DNA of 29,782 bases from DAOUEH01 sp034430515 (GCA_034430515.1 DAOUEP010000087.1:1-29782); one strand, 5' to 3'; shown: positions 22,366 to 29,678, counted from the first letter of the stretch. The notes: a model not told the origin generated them from the sequence alone. Translations and numbers: made by a program.

Positions 22366-23148
22366 CTACTCGTATTCCTCTTCTTCTTCCTCTTCGTCGG
22401 GCGGGGGCGCGCTGACGGCGCCGCCGGTGCGGGGCAGGATGACCTCATTGCGGCCGGGCTTGCGGGCGGTACGCGGCGGCAGGCTGTCGATGAGCTGGCG
22501 TAATTCGGCGATGGCGCCGGGCCGGGCGGCGTCCACCGCCGCCGTCACGCCTTCGGCGCCGGCCTCCCAGATGGCCTTGAGCGCCGCCTCGCCGATGGCG
22601 ATGCTTACCGGCACCAGCAGGGGCTTGGCCAGCAGCCCGGCCAGGCGCTGCACTTCCAGTATGTCCTGCCAGGTAAGTGTCTCACCGGGATTGGTTCCCG
22701 ATGCCAGCAGGGCATCCACCGGCAGGTTGCCGGCGGCCCGCAGCCGGCTGTCGGCCAGGGAGGCGTCCACCTCCAGTATCGCGCCGGTCGCGTCGTCCTC
22801 GGTTCGGACGATAACCGGGCTGGCGGCGGACAGGACGAGGAAGTCGGCGCCGGCCTTGGCGGCGTTCTCGACCGACTTGGGGTCGCCGTCGCTCAGGTAC
22901 ACCCCCCAGGGAATATCGGGCGCGGCCGCCGCCACTTGCTTGAGGGCCGCGGCGTCGGGAGTCTTTTCCGGGCGCAGCAGGGCGGCGTGGGCCCCTTCGA
23001 GCAGTTTTTCCGGCGCATCCGGCACTGCTGCCAGCACGGCCACGAGCAGGAGACGCGGCGCCGCCGCCGCCGTGCGCGCCGTGTGAAAGCCCAGGGACGG
23101 GGCGGCCGCCTGGCCGGACTTGCGCAGCAGTTCGATGAATCGGCTCAT
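22366..23148 (-). CDS. Unrecognised 260-aa protein with a poly-glutamate tail
   Basis: The frame begins MSRFIELLRKSGQAA at 23148; four further codons back to 23160 are open, but that ATG overlaps the -10 box. The protein is Ala-rich with repeated hydrophobic beta/helix units (LLLVAVLAAV, DFLVLSAASPVIV, PLLVPVSIAIGEAAL, AGAEGVTAAVDA), which suggests an alpha/beta barrel, perhaps TIM-like. A Pro-rich linker leads to a C-terminal run of about nine Asp/Glu residues. I recognise no catalytic motif or named family. It is a single gene reading leftward, with its own promoter and no ribosome site. Confidence 0.7.
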   Translation of the reverse strand: MSRFIELLRKSGQAAAPSLGFHTARTAAAAPRLLLVAVLAAVPDAPEKLLEGAHAALLRPEKTPDAAALKQVAAAAPDIPWGVYLSDGDPKSVENAAKAGADFLVLSAASPVIVRTEDDATGAILEVDASLADSRLRAAGNLPVDALLASGTNPGETLTWQDILEVQRLAGLLAKPLLVPVSIAIGEAALKAIWEAGAEGVTAAVDAARPGAIAELRQLIDSLPPRTARKPGRNEVILPRTGGAVSAPPPDEEEEEEEYE

Positions 23149-23158
23149 TTTCAAAGAC

Positions 23159-23188
23159 ATTATAGAAGAAATGCCGCCGGGACTGCAA
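23159..23188 (-). promoter_or_regulatory. Promoter predicting a leaderless mRNA for the acidic-tailed protein
   Basis: Minus strand: -35 TTGCAG (23183-23188), 18-base spacer, -10 TATAAT (23159-23164). The start should fall near 23152, about 4 bases from the ATG at 23148. Confidence 0.6.
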
Positions 23189-23224
23189 CGCGGCTGCTAT
23201 CTTAACCTCAGTAATCCACCATTT

Positions 23225-23254
23225 TTAACAGATTCTTTATACTGTTTTTATAAG
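23225..23254 (+). promoter_or_regulatory. Sigma70-type promoter for the 65-aa protein gene
   Basis: -35 TTAACA (23225-23230), 18-base spacer, -10 TATAAG (23249-23254). The leader of about 70 bases includes a GGGGTGTTGCCCC hairpin and a 9-codon frame at 23277-23306. Confidence 0.5.
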
Positions 23255-23331
23255 CAAGCCGTGCCCTATTATTAAAATGGAGCCGTGGGGGTGTTGCCCC
23301 TCATAGACTGCCCGATGTGGTGCATCTGGCC

Positions 23332-23529
23332 ATGATTAAGACCGTTATCCGCAGCCGAAACGACATCGTCATGGTGTTCGACGAGTCCGGCGAGCCGCTG
23401 CCCGAGTTCCAGGGCTACTATCCGGAGGTAAAGACCAGGATACTGGCCGCCGCCCCGGAAGGCGCCGTCTTTAATCACTGGTTCGGTCACGCCCCGGAGC
23501 CGCAGGCCGTCGGCAGCAAGACCTGGTAG
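23332..23529 (+). CDS. 65-aa hypothetical protein
   Basis: The product (begins MIKTVIRSRNDIVMVFDESG) is a compact soluble small protein: a beta-hairpin-like start, then EPLPEFQGYYPEVKTRIL, and an aromatic segment FNHWFGHAPEP near the end. I recall similar stand-alone small proteins in Dehalococcoidia, with no known function. GTG starts at 23317 and 23320 are possible, but the ATG gives the natural N-terminus. Only GGTG serves as a weak ribosome site. It precedes the CRP-type regulator, which has its own promoter. Confidence 0.65.
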   Translation: MIKTVIRSRNDIVMVFDESGEPLPEFQGYYPEVKTRILAAAPEGAVFNHWFGHAPEPQAVGSKTW

Positions 23530-23549
23530 AAGCCTGCCCCCGCCCCCGT

Positions 23550-23579
23550 TTTACCTCAACCCTCCCTAACTGCTATAAT
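23550..23579 (+). promoter_or_regulatory. Sigma70-type promoter for the CRP/FNR regulator
   Basis: -35 TTTACC (23550-23555), 18-base spacer, -10 TATAAT (23574-23579). The start should fall near 23586, giving a leader of nearly 40 bases. Confidence 0.6.
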
Positions 23580-23589
23580 CCAACCAGTC

Positions 23590-23602
23590 ATTTATCGTAA
23601 AT
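23590..23602. promoter_or_regulatory. Palindrome at the predicted transcript start of the CRP/FNR gene
   Basis: ATTTA-TCG-TAAAT is a perfect inverted repeat located at about +5 to +17. This is a natural place for an autorepressor or other operator. The binding protein is unknown. Confidence 0.35.
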
Positions 23603-23623
23603 CAGGAGCGAGCGCGGGCAGTT

Positions 23624-24295
23624 ATGGCGGTTCGGCTGGAGTTTCTCAGGGGCGTGGCCTATTTCCGGGGCCTGGACGAGGCCGCTCTGGCCGTTATCCG
23701 CCCGTTTGTCTACGAAAAGAAGGCCGGGCGCGGCGATATTATTCTCTTTGAGGGCGAGCCGGCCGAGGCGCTCTATTTCGTCGTGGCCGGGGTCGTCAAG
23801 GTCTACAAGACCTCCACCGACGGCAAGGAGCAGATTTTCCGCATCACCCGCCCCGGCGAGTCCTTCAACGACGTCCCCGTGGGCACGGACGGCGTTAATC
23901 TCTTCAGCGCCGAGGCGATGGGCCCGGTCACCCTCAACGCCGTCAACAAGAGCGACCTGGCGCGCCTCCTCAAGGAATACCCGGCCCTGGCCGCTAATGT
24001 CATCGGCGTCCTCTCGCAGCGGGTGCGCCAGCTGCTGGCGTTGGTGGAGGATTTCTCCTTCCGGCGCGTCACCGGGCGGGTCGCCAAGGTGCTCCTGGAG
24101 CACGCCGGGGACGGTACCGGCGAGCGGCCGCGCCTGACCCAGCAGGAGATGGCGGCGATGATAGGCACCGCCCGCGAGATGGTGGGGCGCTCGCTGAAGA
24201 ACCTGGAGGAAGAGGGTATCATCCGCCTGGAGCGCAACCGCATCATCATCGCCGACACGGCCGCCCTGCGCCGGCAGGCGGGCCTGGAGAGGTGA
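23624..24295 (+). CDS. CRP/FNR-family transcriptional regulator
   Basis: The 223-aa product has an N-terminal cyclic-nucleotide-binding-type beta barrel (RGDIILFEGEPAEALYFVVAGVVKVYK, spanning about 36-62; RPGESFNDVP), a long dimerisation helix, and a C-terminal winged helix-turn-helix. The recognition region is LTQQEMAAMIGTAREMVGRSLKNLEEEG (within about 172-199). There is no cysteine, so it cannot carry the FNR iron-sulfur cluster. It may sense a small molecule, haem or another signal. It precedes a ferredoxin gene in the same direction by about 50 bases. Confidence 0.9.
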   Translation: MAVRLEFLRGVAYFRGLDEAALAVIRPFVYEKKAGRGDIILFEGEPAEALYFVVAGVVKVYKTSTDGKEQIFRITRPGESFNDVPVGTDGVNLFSAEAMGPVTLNAVNKSDLARLLKEYPALAANVIGVLSQRVRQLLALVEDFSFRRVTGRVAKVLLEHAGDGTGERPRLTQQEMAAMIGTAREMVGRSLKNLEEEGIIRLERNRIIIADTAALRRQAGLER

Positions 24296-24344
24296 GAGAA
24301 ATGTCGCAGACAAACGGGGGCGCCGCCGCTAAAATCAATATGGT

Positions 24345-24578
24345 ATGGGGATGGAAACAATGCGCGACATGCCGGTAATAGACCGCGATAAATGCCAGGG
24401 CTGCGGCCTCTGCGTCAGCGTCTGCGCCTGCGGGGCCCTGGTGCTGGTCGAGGGCATCGTCACCGCCGTGGCCGTCGACGAGTGCCGCTGGTGCACCCTC
24501 TGCGAGCTGGTCTGCCCCAACAATGCCATCACCTGCCCCTTTGAGATTGTCTTTGAAAGCGGGCAGGATACCGCCTGA
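24345..24578 (+). CDS. 2[4Fe-4S] ferredoxin
   Basis: The 77-aa product has two full CxxCxxCxxxC motifs: Cys17/20/23/27 and Cys47/50/53/57, the second followed by Pro (CPNN). This is the bacterial ferredoxin pattern for carrying low-potential electrons. An extra Cys29 and Cys64 are present. Start codons at 24345, 24351 and 24360 are all possible; the last has GGATGG five bases before it. A stop at 24330-24332 prevents extension upstream. It follows the CRP-type gene and may be co-transcribed with it. Confidence 0.85.
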   Translation: MGMETMRDMPVIDRDKCQGCGLCVSVCACGALVLVEGIVTAVAVDECRWCTLCELVCPNNAITCPFEIVFESGQDTA

Positions 24579-24670
24579 CCCGTCCCGCCCCCGGCCTTAA
24601 CTCCGTCATCGTATAATACCTTTGGCCACCCGGCGTGCCAGCTGTCTCCCGTGGGACAAAAGTCGCATAC

Positions 24671-24703
24671 AATAATTCCTTAATATTTTAGAATTATTCT
24701 AAA
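24671..24703. promoter_or_regulatory. Overlapping inverted repeats upstream of a small Cys protein gene
   Basis: TTTAGAA-TTA-TTCTAAA (24687-24703) is a perfect 17-base palindrome. AATAATTC (24671-24678) is also the reverse complement of GAATTATT (24691-24698), so two mutually exclusive pairings exist. The stretch is AT-rich in a GC-rich region, about 20 bases before the ribosome site. It is a candidate operator or RNA switch. Confidence 0.45.
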
Positions 24704-24724
24704 TGGTAGCGAGGGGAGGTTGTG

Positions 24725-24970
24725 ATGAAATCGCGAACCAAAGAAAAAGAAAATATCCTTGAAGATAGACCCGCCGAAGAGGGGTGCCACCACTACTGGG
24801 TAATCGAGGTCGCCAACGGGCCGACCAGCCAGGGCGTCTGCAAGTACTGCGGCGAGGCGAGGGAGTTCCTCAACGCCTTCCCCGGCGCCAACTACCTCAA
24901 AGGGAAAGACAACCCGCTCAAGCTCCCCAAGCTCCCCAACGTTGAAGTCGATAAGGAGAGCCAGTCGTAA
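24725..24970 (+). CDS. 81-aa Cys/His protein, probable zinc binder
   Basis: The protein has a charged N-terminus (MKSRTKEKENILEDRPAEEG), then CHHYWVIEVANGPTSQGVCK and CGEAREFLN. Cys21, His22 or His23, Cys39 and Cys42 make a likely zinc site. The pattern CHHYWVIE..GPTS.GVCKYCGE is one I recall from many small Chloroflexota proteins of unknown role. A Pro/Lys-rich tail follows (KLPKLPNVEVDKE). The start was set at the ATG because GGAGG lies 5 bases upstream. Confidence 0.78.
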   Translation: MKSRTKEKENILEDRPAEEGCHHYWVIEVANGPTSQGVCKYCGEAREFLNAFPGANYLKGKDNPLKLPKLPNVEVDKESQS

Positions 24971-25042
24971 GACGGCATCGTCAGCATCCTCTTTAGGCGT
25001 GACGGCCAGCCCCGTAAGTCCGAGATTGTCCTCTAGGTGCGC

Positions 25043-25306
25043 CTAGCTTACCCGCAGCTCGATTTCCTCCGGCGCGACCCGCTCCATCCAGAGCCTCACC
25101 CCGTCAATGATGATTTCCTGCCGGCTCCGGGGGAAAAACAGGTTCCAGGCGAAACCCCGGTAGCCGCTGCTCTTCTTCTGGACGATGGAATAGACCTCCT
25201 CGGACGGCATGCCCGCGTAGGCGATGTGGTCTTTGCCCGTCCTGAGGTGAAAGTCCTCGCCGATGGCCAGTATTACCCGATTGTTCATACCCAGGGAACG
25301 GTCCAT
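25043..25306 (-). CDS. 87-aa hypothetical protein
   Basis: The start ATG 25306 follows GGGAGG by 4 bases. The product (begins MDRSLGMNNRVILAIGEDF) includes HIAYAGMPSEEVYSIVQKK, an aromatic segment GFAWNLFFPRSRQE, and ends with a beta-rich tail IIIDGVRLWMERVAPEEIELRVS. No known motif or membrane helix is evident, and I do not recognise it. A TATAAT box (25340-25345, minus strand) lies upstream without a clear -35. It diverges from the NTF2-like gene. Confidence 0.62.
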   Translation of the reverse strand: MDRSLGMNNRVILAIGEDFHLRTGKDHIAYAGMPSEEVYSIVQKKSSGYRGFAWNLFFPRSRQEIIIDGVRLWMERVAPEEIELRVS

Positions 25307-25355
25307 AGCGCCTCCCGTAACCTTGTTGCTTGCTCCCCCATTATACAACAGTGGC

Positions 25356-25385
25356 TTGACGCCTACCGCGGTAGAATTGTAAGAT
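25356..25385 (+). promoter_or_regulatory. Sigma70-type promoter for the NTF2/SnoaL-like gene
   Basis: -35 TTGACG (25356-25361), 18-base spacer, -10 TAAGAT (25380-25385). The leader is about 43 bases and contains AGGAGGT. Confidence 0.6.
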
Positions 25386-25434
25386 TACGGCGATTTGTCC
25401 ATCATTCCCACGATAATAATCCAGGAGGTACGTC

Positions 25435-26142
25435 ATGAACAGCGAGGCACTGGCGGCCCGTGTCGCCGCCCTGGAGGCCAAACTAGCCGCCCAGGAGAAA
25501 GAGCTTACCCGCCTGGCGGACATCGAGGCCGTCAAGCGGCTCCAGAAGGCCTACGCCTACTACGTGGAGCACATGATGTACCAGGAGATTATCGACTGTT
25601 TCGCCGACAGCCCCGACGTCGTCCTCGACTGGCTGGAGGGCAAGTACCTGGGCAAGGCCGGCGTGATTAAGTACTTCCAGCCCATGAAGACGTCCCCCCG
25701 CGATTTCCGCCACCAGGTAATGCCCATCGCCGGCATCGTGGACGTGGCCCCGGACGGGCGCACCGCCCTGGCGCGCTGGTACGTCTTCGGGGGGATATTC
25801 CTCCCCCTGGAAAGCGGCCTGCGCCGCTCCTTCGTCAGCGGCATCTACGAGAACGGCTACATTAAGGAAGACGGCGTCTGGAAGATGCTCTCCATCAAGT
25901 GGACGATTCCCTACGCGGTAAGACTCCAGGCGGACTGGGCCATGCCGGAGGACGTCAACCGGCCCTACCTCAACGGGGAGTGGCACGGCCCCAAGCCGGA
26001 CATCGACATCGACCGGGACGACCTGCGCTATCTTTCCGGGGCGATTTTCCCCTTCCACTACCGCCACCCCGTTACCGGCAAAGAGACCTCCGAGGCGGCG
26101 CGGAATAAGGCGCTGGTGGAGAGCTTGAAAAAGAAGAAATAG
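25435..26142 (+). CDS. NTF2/SnoaL-like protein
   Basis: The 235-aa product begins with a short coiled coil (about 3-30, LAARVAALEAKLAAQEKELTRL-type heptads). A SnoaL-like alpha+beta cone follows: DIEAVKRLQKAYAYYVEHMMYQEIIDCFADSPDV, the lid GKYLGKAGVIKYF, HQVMPIAGIVDV, and strands ARWYVFGGIF and GVWKMLSIKWTI. The last 60 residues form a tail (NGEWHGPKPDID...KKKK) typical of long SnoaL_4-like members. Such proteins are small-molecule enzymes or binders; the ligand is unknown. AGGAGGT lies 6 bases before the ATG. Confidence 0.82.
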   Translation: MNSEALAARVAALEAKLAAQEKELTRLADIEAVKRLQKAYAYYVEHMMYQEIIDCFADSPDVVLDWLEGKYLGKAGVIKYFQPMKTSPRDFRHQVMPIAGIVDVAPDGRTALARWYVFGGIFLPLESGLRRSFVSGIYENGYIKEDGVWKMLSIKWTIPYAVRLQADWAMPEDVNRPYLNGEWHGPKPDIDIDRDDLRYLSGAIFPFHYRHPVTGKETSEAARNKALVESLKKKK

Positions 26143-26175
26143 GGGATTTACCCGGTTTTGTTTCTGCCTCATGCT

Positions 26176-26291
26176 AAAATCCTTCTCACTCTCCCTTTAC
26201 GAAAGGGAGACGATAGCCTTTTCCTTAAGGATTACCACCGGCAACCCATTGGTTTGTCCCCCTTTGTAAAGGGGGACTAAAGGAGGATTTT
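26176..26291. repeat. MITE-like inverted-repeat element, copy B (116 bp)
   Basis: The ends AAAATCC and GGATTTT are inverted. The inner arms are CTCCCTTTACGAAAGGGAG (itself a hairpin) and GTCCCCCTTTGTAAAGGGGGAC (likewise). The centre of about 45 bases differs from copy A at 8877-8967. Confidence 0.65.
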
Positions 26292-26294
26292 GGT

Positions 26295-26339
26295 GGGGTA
26301 AAGGGGTGGAAAACTAGGAGATAAGCGGCAGATGCCGCA
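26295..26339. repeat. TAAGCGGCAGATG repeat module, copy B
   Basis: The stretch is GGGGTAAAGGGGTGG, then AACTA and ATAAGCGGCAGATGCCGC. It is closest to copy C at 19108-19150 in the first half and to copy A at 8973-8998 in the second. Confidence 0.6.
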
Positions 26340-26355
26340 GGGTGGCTAGGGGTGG

Positions 26356-26370
26356 GAATAGATAACTCAG
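26356..26370. repeat. 15-bp exact repeat GAATAGATAACTCAG, copy B
   Basis: Identical to 9043-9057 and at a similar distance after the other two modules. The rest of the 26143-26423 interval shows nothing else I can name. The dxr start has no ribosome site and only a weak TATCAT box at 26409-26414. Confidence 0.65.
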
Positions 26371-26423
26371 AAATAACCCCCTCCGTAGCTTCGGCACCGC
26401 TTTTGTAGTATCATAAAAGCGTA

Positions 26424-27578
26424 ATGACAGACGCTATCAAGAGACTGGCGGTGCTGGGGTCAACCGGCTCCATCGGCACGCAGACACTGGACGTGGTGCG
26501 CGCCCTGCCGGGGCGTTTTAAGGTGGCGGCGCTGGCCGCCGGGCGGAATACAGACTTACTCTTCAAGCAAGTCCAGGAGTTCCAGCCTGCTTACGTCTCT
26601 ACCGCCGACGAAAGCCAGGACGTCCGCGTGTGGCTGGGGGCGCTGGGCTGCCAAATCATCCCAATGGAAGAGATGGCCGCCCATCCCGAGATTGATATTG
26701 TCGTGGCGGCTACGTCAGGCACGGCGGGACTGAGCGCCACGCTGGCGGTGGTCAAGGCCGGCAAGCGGGTTGCCCTGGCCAACAAGGAGTCGCTGGTGGC
26801 TGCCGGCGAGATTATCATGGCCGCGGCGGCTAAAAGCCAGGCTCAAATCCTGCCGGTGGACAGCGAGCACAGCGCCATTTTTCAATGCCTGGTGGGGGAA
26901 GCAAGCCCGCCCCGCCGCATCATCCTGACGGCCTCCGGCGGGCCTTTCCGCGCGTTTACCCTCCAGCAGATGGCCGCCGTGACGCCCGCCCGGGCGCTGG
27001 CCCACCCCTCGTGGCGGATGGGGCGCAAGGTGACGGTGGACTCGGCCACGCTGCTCAACAAGGGGCTGGAGGTCATCGAGGCGCGCTGGCTCTTCGGCGT
27101 GGCGGTGGAGAATATCCGGGTGCTCATCCACCCGCCCAGCGTCGTGCACTCGCTGGTGGAGTTCGCCGACGGCTCGGTCAAGGCGCAATTAGGGCGGCCC
27201 GACATGCGCCTGCCCATCCAGTACGCCCTGACCTACCCCGAGCGGGTGGCCAACGACAGCCTCCCCAAGCTCGACTGGGACGCGTTCGGCGACCTTGCCT
27301 TTGAGCAACCGGATTTGGATAATTTTCCCTGCCTGCGGCTGGCCATAGCGGCAGGTAAAGAGGGCGGCACCTGCCCGGCGGCCCTGTCCGCCGCCGACGA
27401 GGCGGCGGTTGAAGCTTTCTTGGCCGGGCGTATCCGGTTTACCGACATCGCCGCCGTCATCTTGGGGGTACTGGAGAAGCATAAGAACGTGGCGCACCCC
27501 TCGCTGGAAGAAATTCTGGCGGCGGAAGACCGGGCACGGCGGCTGGCTCTAGAAATCATCGCGGGGCTGGCCAGATGA
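26424..27578 (+). CDS. dxr: 1-deoxy-D-xylulose 5-phosphate reductoisomerase
   Basis: Dxr (IspC) converts deoxyxylulose phosphate to methylerythritol phosphate with NADPH, the committed step of the MEP isoprenoid pathway. The 384-aa product has the nucleotide motif LGSTGSIGTQTLDVV (about 10-24), ALANKESLVAAG (about 116-127) and LPVDSEHSAIFQCL, which supplies the metal-binding Asp and Glu. It also has the flexible loop TASGGPFR and HPSWRMGRKVTVDSATLLNKGLE, and a C-terminal helical domain. No Shine-Dalgarno precedes the ATG. The stop overlaps the rseP start as ATGA, making a coupled dxr-rseP-ispG operon. Confidence 0.97.
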   Translation: MTDAIKRLAVLGSTGSIGTQTLDVVRALPGRFKVAALAAGRNTDLLFKQVQEFQPAYVSTADESQDVRVWLGALGCQIIPMEEMAAHPEIDIVVAATSGTAGLSATLAVVKAGKRVALANKESLVAAGEIIMAAAAKSQAQILPVDSEHSAIFQCLVGEASPPRRIILTASGGPFRAFTLQQMAAVTPARALAHPSWRMGRKVTVDSATLLNKGLEVIEARWLFGVAVENIRVLIHPPSVVHSLVEFADGSVKAQLGRPDMRLPIQYALTYPERVANDSLPKLDWDAFGDLAFEQPDLDNFPCLRLAIAAGKEGGTCPAALSAADEAAVEAFLAGRIRFTDIAAVILGVLEKHKNVAHPSLEEILAAEDRARRLALEIIAGLAR

Positions 27579-28633
27579 TACTTACCATCGTCTACGGCAT
27601 CATCGTCCTCTCGGTGCTCATCATCGTCCACGAGCTGGGGCACTTCATCGCTGCCAAGGCCACCGGCTGCCTGGTGGAGGAGTTTGGCATCGGCTTCCCG
27701 CCGCGTATCTACGGCAAGAAATTCGGCGACACGATTTACTCCATCAACTGGATACCCTTCGGGGGCTTCAACAAAATCTCCGGCGAGGTAGACCCCACCG
27801 CGCCGCGCTCGCTGTCCTCGCGGGGATATTGGGTGCGGCTGCTCGTCCTGGGCGGGGGCATCATCATGAACCTGATTTTGCCCTTTGTCCTGCTGGCGGT
27901 GGCCTACATGGTGCCGCACGATATCGCCGTGGGGCAGGTGGAGGTGCAGGAGGTCTACCCCAACTCGCCGGCGGAGGCGGCCGGTATCCGGGCGGGCGAC
28001 ACCATTCTGGCGCTCAACGGCCACGAGATTCGCAGCCGCGGCGAGTACAGCCGCTACCTCACCCTCAACTACGGGCGCGCCATCACCATGTCCGTGGAGC
28101 ACGCCGGCGGGACGCTGGAGGACGTCCATCTCACCGTGCCCTGGCAGCCCACCCCGGAGGGCAGCATCATCGGCACGTCCTCGCTGACACAGAACGCCCA
28201 GGTCGTCGCGGAGAGCTATCCCTTTTTCCAGGCCTTCGGCGTCGGGGCCAGGTCCTGCGTCGAGACGCTCGTCTTGTACAAGAACGGCATCATCGGCATG
28301 ATTATCGGCACGGTGCCCTTCGAGCCGGCCGGGCCGGTGGGTATCGTCCAGGTGACCGGGGAGGTCGCCCAGACGGGCATCTCGCCGGTGCTGGAGCTGG
28401 CGGCCATCATCAGCATCGCCATCGCCGTGACGCAGCTGATACCCTTCCCCGCCCTGGACGGCGGGCGGATTATCTTCGTCATCATCGAGTGGCTGCGGCG
28501 CGGCAAGCGCGTCTCGCCGCGGGTCGAGGGCGTCGTCCACTCCATCGGCTTCGTCATCCTGCTGGGGCTGATGGTGCTGATTACCTACCAGGATATCGCC
28601 CGCTGGATAAGCGGAGGGAGCCTTTTGGGATGA
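27575..28633 (+). CDS. rseP: RseP-type site-2 zinc metalloprotease
   Basis: This intramembrane protease cleaves membrane-bound regulatory or signal-peptide remnants. The 352-aa product has the zinc motif HELGH (19-23) within the first helix. A PDZ domain spans about 118-185 (VYPNSPAEAAGIRAGDTILALNG), and the third catalytic region is LIPFPALDGGRIIFV (near 288-302), where the Asp completes the zinc site. Four hydrophobic segments are present. It overlaps dxr and ispG by 4 bases (ATGA) at each end. A gene order of dxr-rseP-ispG is common in bacteria. Confidence 0.95.
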   Translation: MILTIVYGIIVLSVLIIVHELGHFIAAKATGCLVEEFGIGFPPRIYGKKFGDTIYSINWIPFGGFNKISGEVDPTAPRSLSSRGYWVRLLVLGGGIIMNLILPFVLLAVAYMVPHDIAVGQVEVQEVYPNSPAEAAGIRAGDTILALNGHEIRSRGEYSRYLTLNYGRAITMSVEHAGGTLEDVHLTVPWQPTPEGSIIGTSSLTQNAQVVAESYPFFQAFGVGARSCVETLVLYKNGIIGMIIGTVPFEPAGPVGIVQVTGEVAQTGISPVLELAAIISIAIAVTQLIPFPALDGGRIIFVIIEWLRRGKRVSPRVEGVVHSIGFVILLGLMVLITYQDIARWISGGSLLG

Positions 28634-29676
28634 ATAAGCGACGCATCAGCAAGGCCATTAAAATCGGCGGGGTGACCGTCGGCGGGGGGGCGCCGGTGGT
28701 GGTGCAGACGATGACCAAGACCGATACCCGCGACGTGAAGGCCACCATCGCCCAGATTAAAGAGATTGAGGCCTGTGGCGGCGAGCTGGTGCGCCTGGCC
28801 GTGCCCGATAACGAGGCGGCGCAAGCTCTGGTTGACATAAAGAAAGCGGTCAAAGTGCCCTTGATTGCCGATATCCACTTCGACTACCGGCTGGCCATCG
28901 CCTCCTTAAAGGCCGGAGTAGACGGCCTGCGCCTCAACCCCGGCAATATCGGCGAGGCGGACAAAGTCAAAAAGGTCGCCCTGGCCGCCAGAGAGAGGGG
29001 AGTGCCCATCCGCATCGGCCTCAACGCGGGCAGCCTGCCTCCCACCGATAACCCGAAACTAACCGTCGCCGAGCGCATGGTCGCCGCGGCGATGGAGCAG
29101 ATTAACCTGCTGGAAAGCCTCAATTTTGACCTGATTAAGGTCTCCCTCAAGGCCTTCGACGTGCCCACCACTATCGCGGCCTATCAGTCCATCGCAGCTA
29201 AAATGCCTTACCCCCTGCACATCGGCATCACCGAGGCCGGCCCGCCGCGTACCGGCGTCGTCCGCAGCGCCGTGGGCATCGGCACGCTGCTCTGGCTGGG
29301 CCTGGGCGATACCATCCGCGTCTCGCTCACCGCCCATCCCCGCGAGGAGGTCGCCGCCGGCTACGAGATTCTCAAGAGCCTGGACCTGCGCCAGCACGGC
29401 CCCGTCCTGGTAAGCTGCCCCACCTGTGGCCGCGCCGAGGCGGACGTGGTAAAATTGGCGCAAGAGGTCGAGGCCAGATTGATGAAGATTACCCGCCCCA
29501 TCAAGGTGGCCGTCATGGGCTGCATCGTCAACGGCCCTGGCGAGGCCAAAGACGCCGACGTCGGCATCGCCTGCGGCAAGGGCAAGGGCGTGATTTTTAA
29601 GAAGGGGGAGAAGGTGGCCGTGGTGGCGGAGAAGGACTATTTAGAGGCGTTAATGAGAGAGGTGGAGGGGGTTTAG
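28630..29676 (+). CDS. ispG: 4-hydroxy-3-methylbut-2-en-1-yl diphosphate synthase
   Basis: IspG (GcpE) reduces methylerythritol cyclodiphosphate to HMBPP using a [4Fe-4S] cluster and low-potential electrons. The 348-aa product starts MNKRRISKAIKIGGVTVGG and has a TIM barrel with VPLIADIHFDYRLA and LRLNPGNIG. The C-terminal cluster domain carries Cys263 and Cys266 (SCPTCGR) and Cys298 (MGCIVNGPGEA), followed by ADVGIACGKG. The ATG overlaps the rseP stop, and an open frame extending upstream in the same phase is only a shadow. The ferredoxin at 24345 is a possible but unproven electron donor. Confidence 0.97.
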   Translation: MNKRRISKAIKIGGVTVGGGAPVVVQTMTKTDTRDVKATIAQIKEIEACGGELVRLAVPDNEAAQALVDIKKAVKVPLIADIHFDYRLAIASLKAGVDGLRLNPGNIGEADKVKKVALAARERGVPIRIGLNAGSLPPTDNPKLTVAERMVAAAMEQINLLESLNFDLIKVSLKAFDVPTTIAAYQSIAAKMPYPLHIGITEAGPPRTGVVRSAVGIGTLLWLGLGDTIRVSLTAHPREEVAAGYEILKSLDLRQHGPVLVSCPTCGRAEADVVKLAQEVEARLMKITRPIKVAVMGCIVNGPGEAKDADVGIACGKGKGVIFKKGEKVAVVAEKDYLEALMREVEGV

Positions 29677-29678
29677 AG

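Noticed and set aside
24301..24378. 25-codon frame between the CRP-type gene and the ferredoxin (MSQTNGGAAAKINMVWG...)
   Set aside because: It has a GGTGAGA-like ribosome site but overlaps the ferredoxin start in another frame; I cannot tell it from chance.
25341..25535. 64-codon minus-strand frame across the NTF2-like gene start
   Set aside because: It lies over a good promoter, ribosome site and the start of the plus-strand gene.
27829..28629. In-frame extension upstream of ispG
   Set aside because: It is a different-phase reading of rseP (Arg/Gly/His-rich); ispG clearly begins at 28630.
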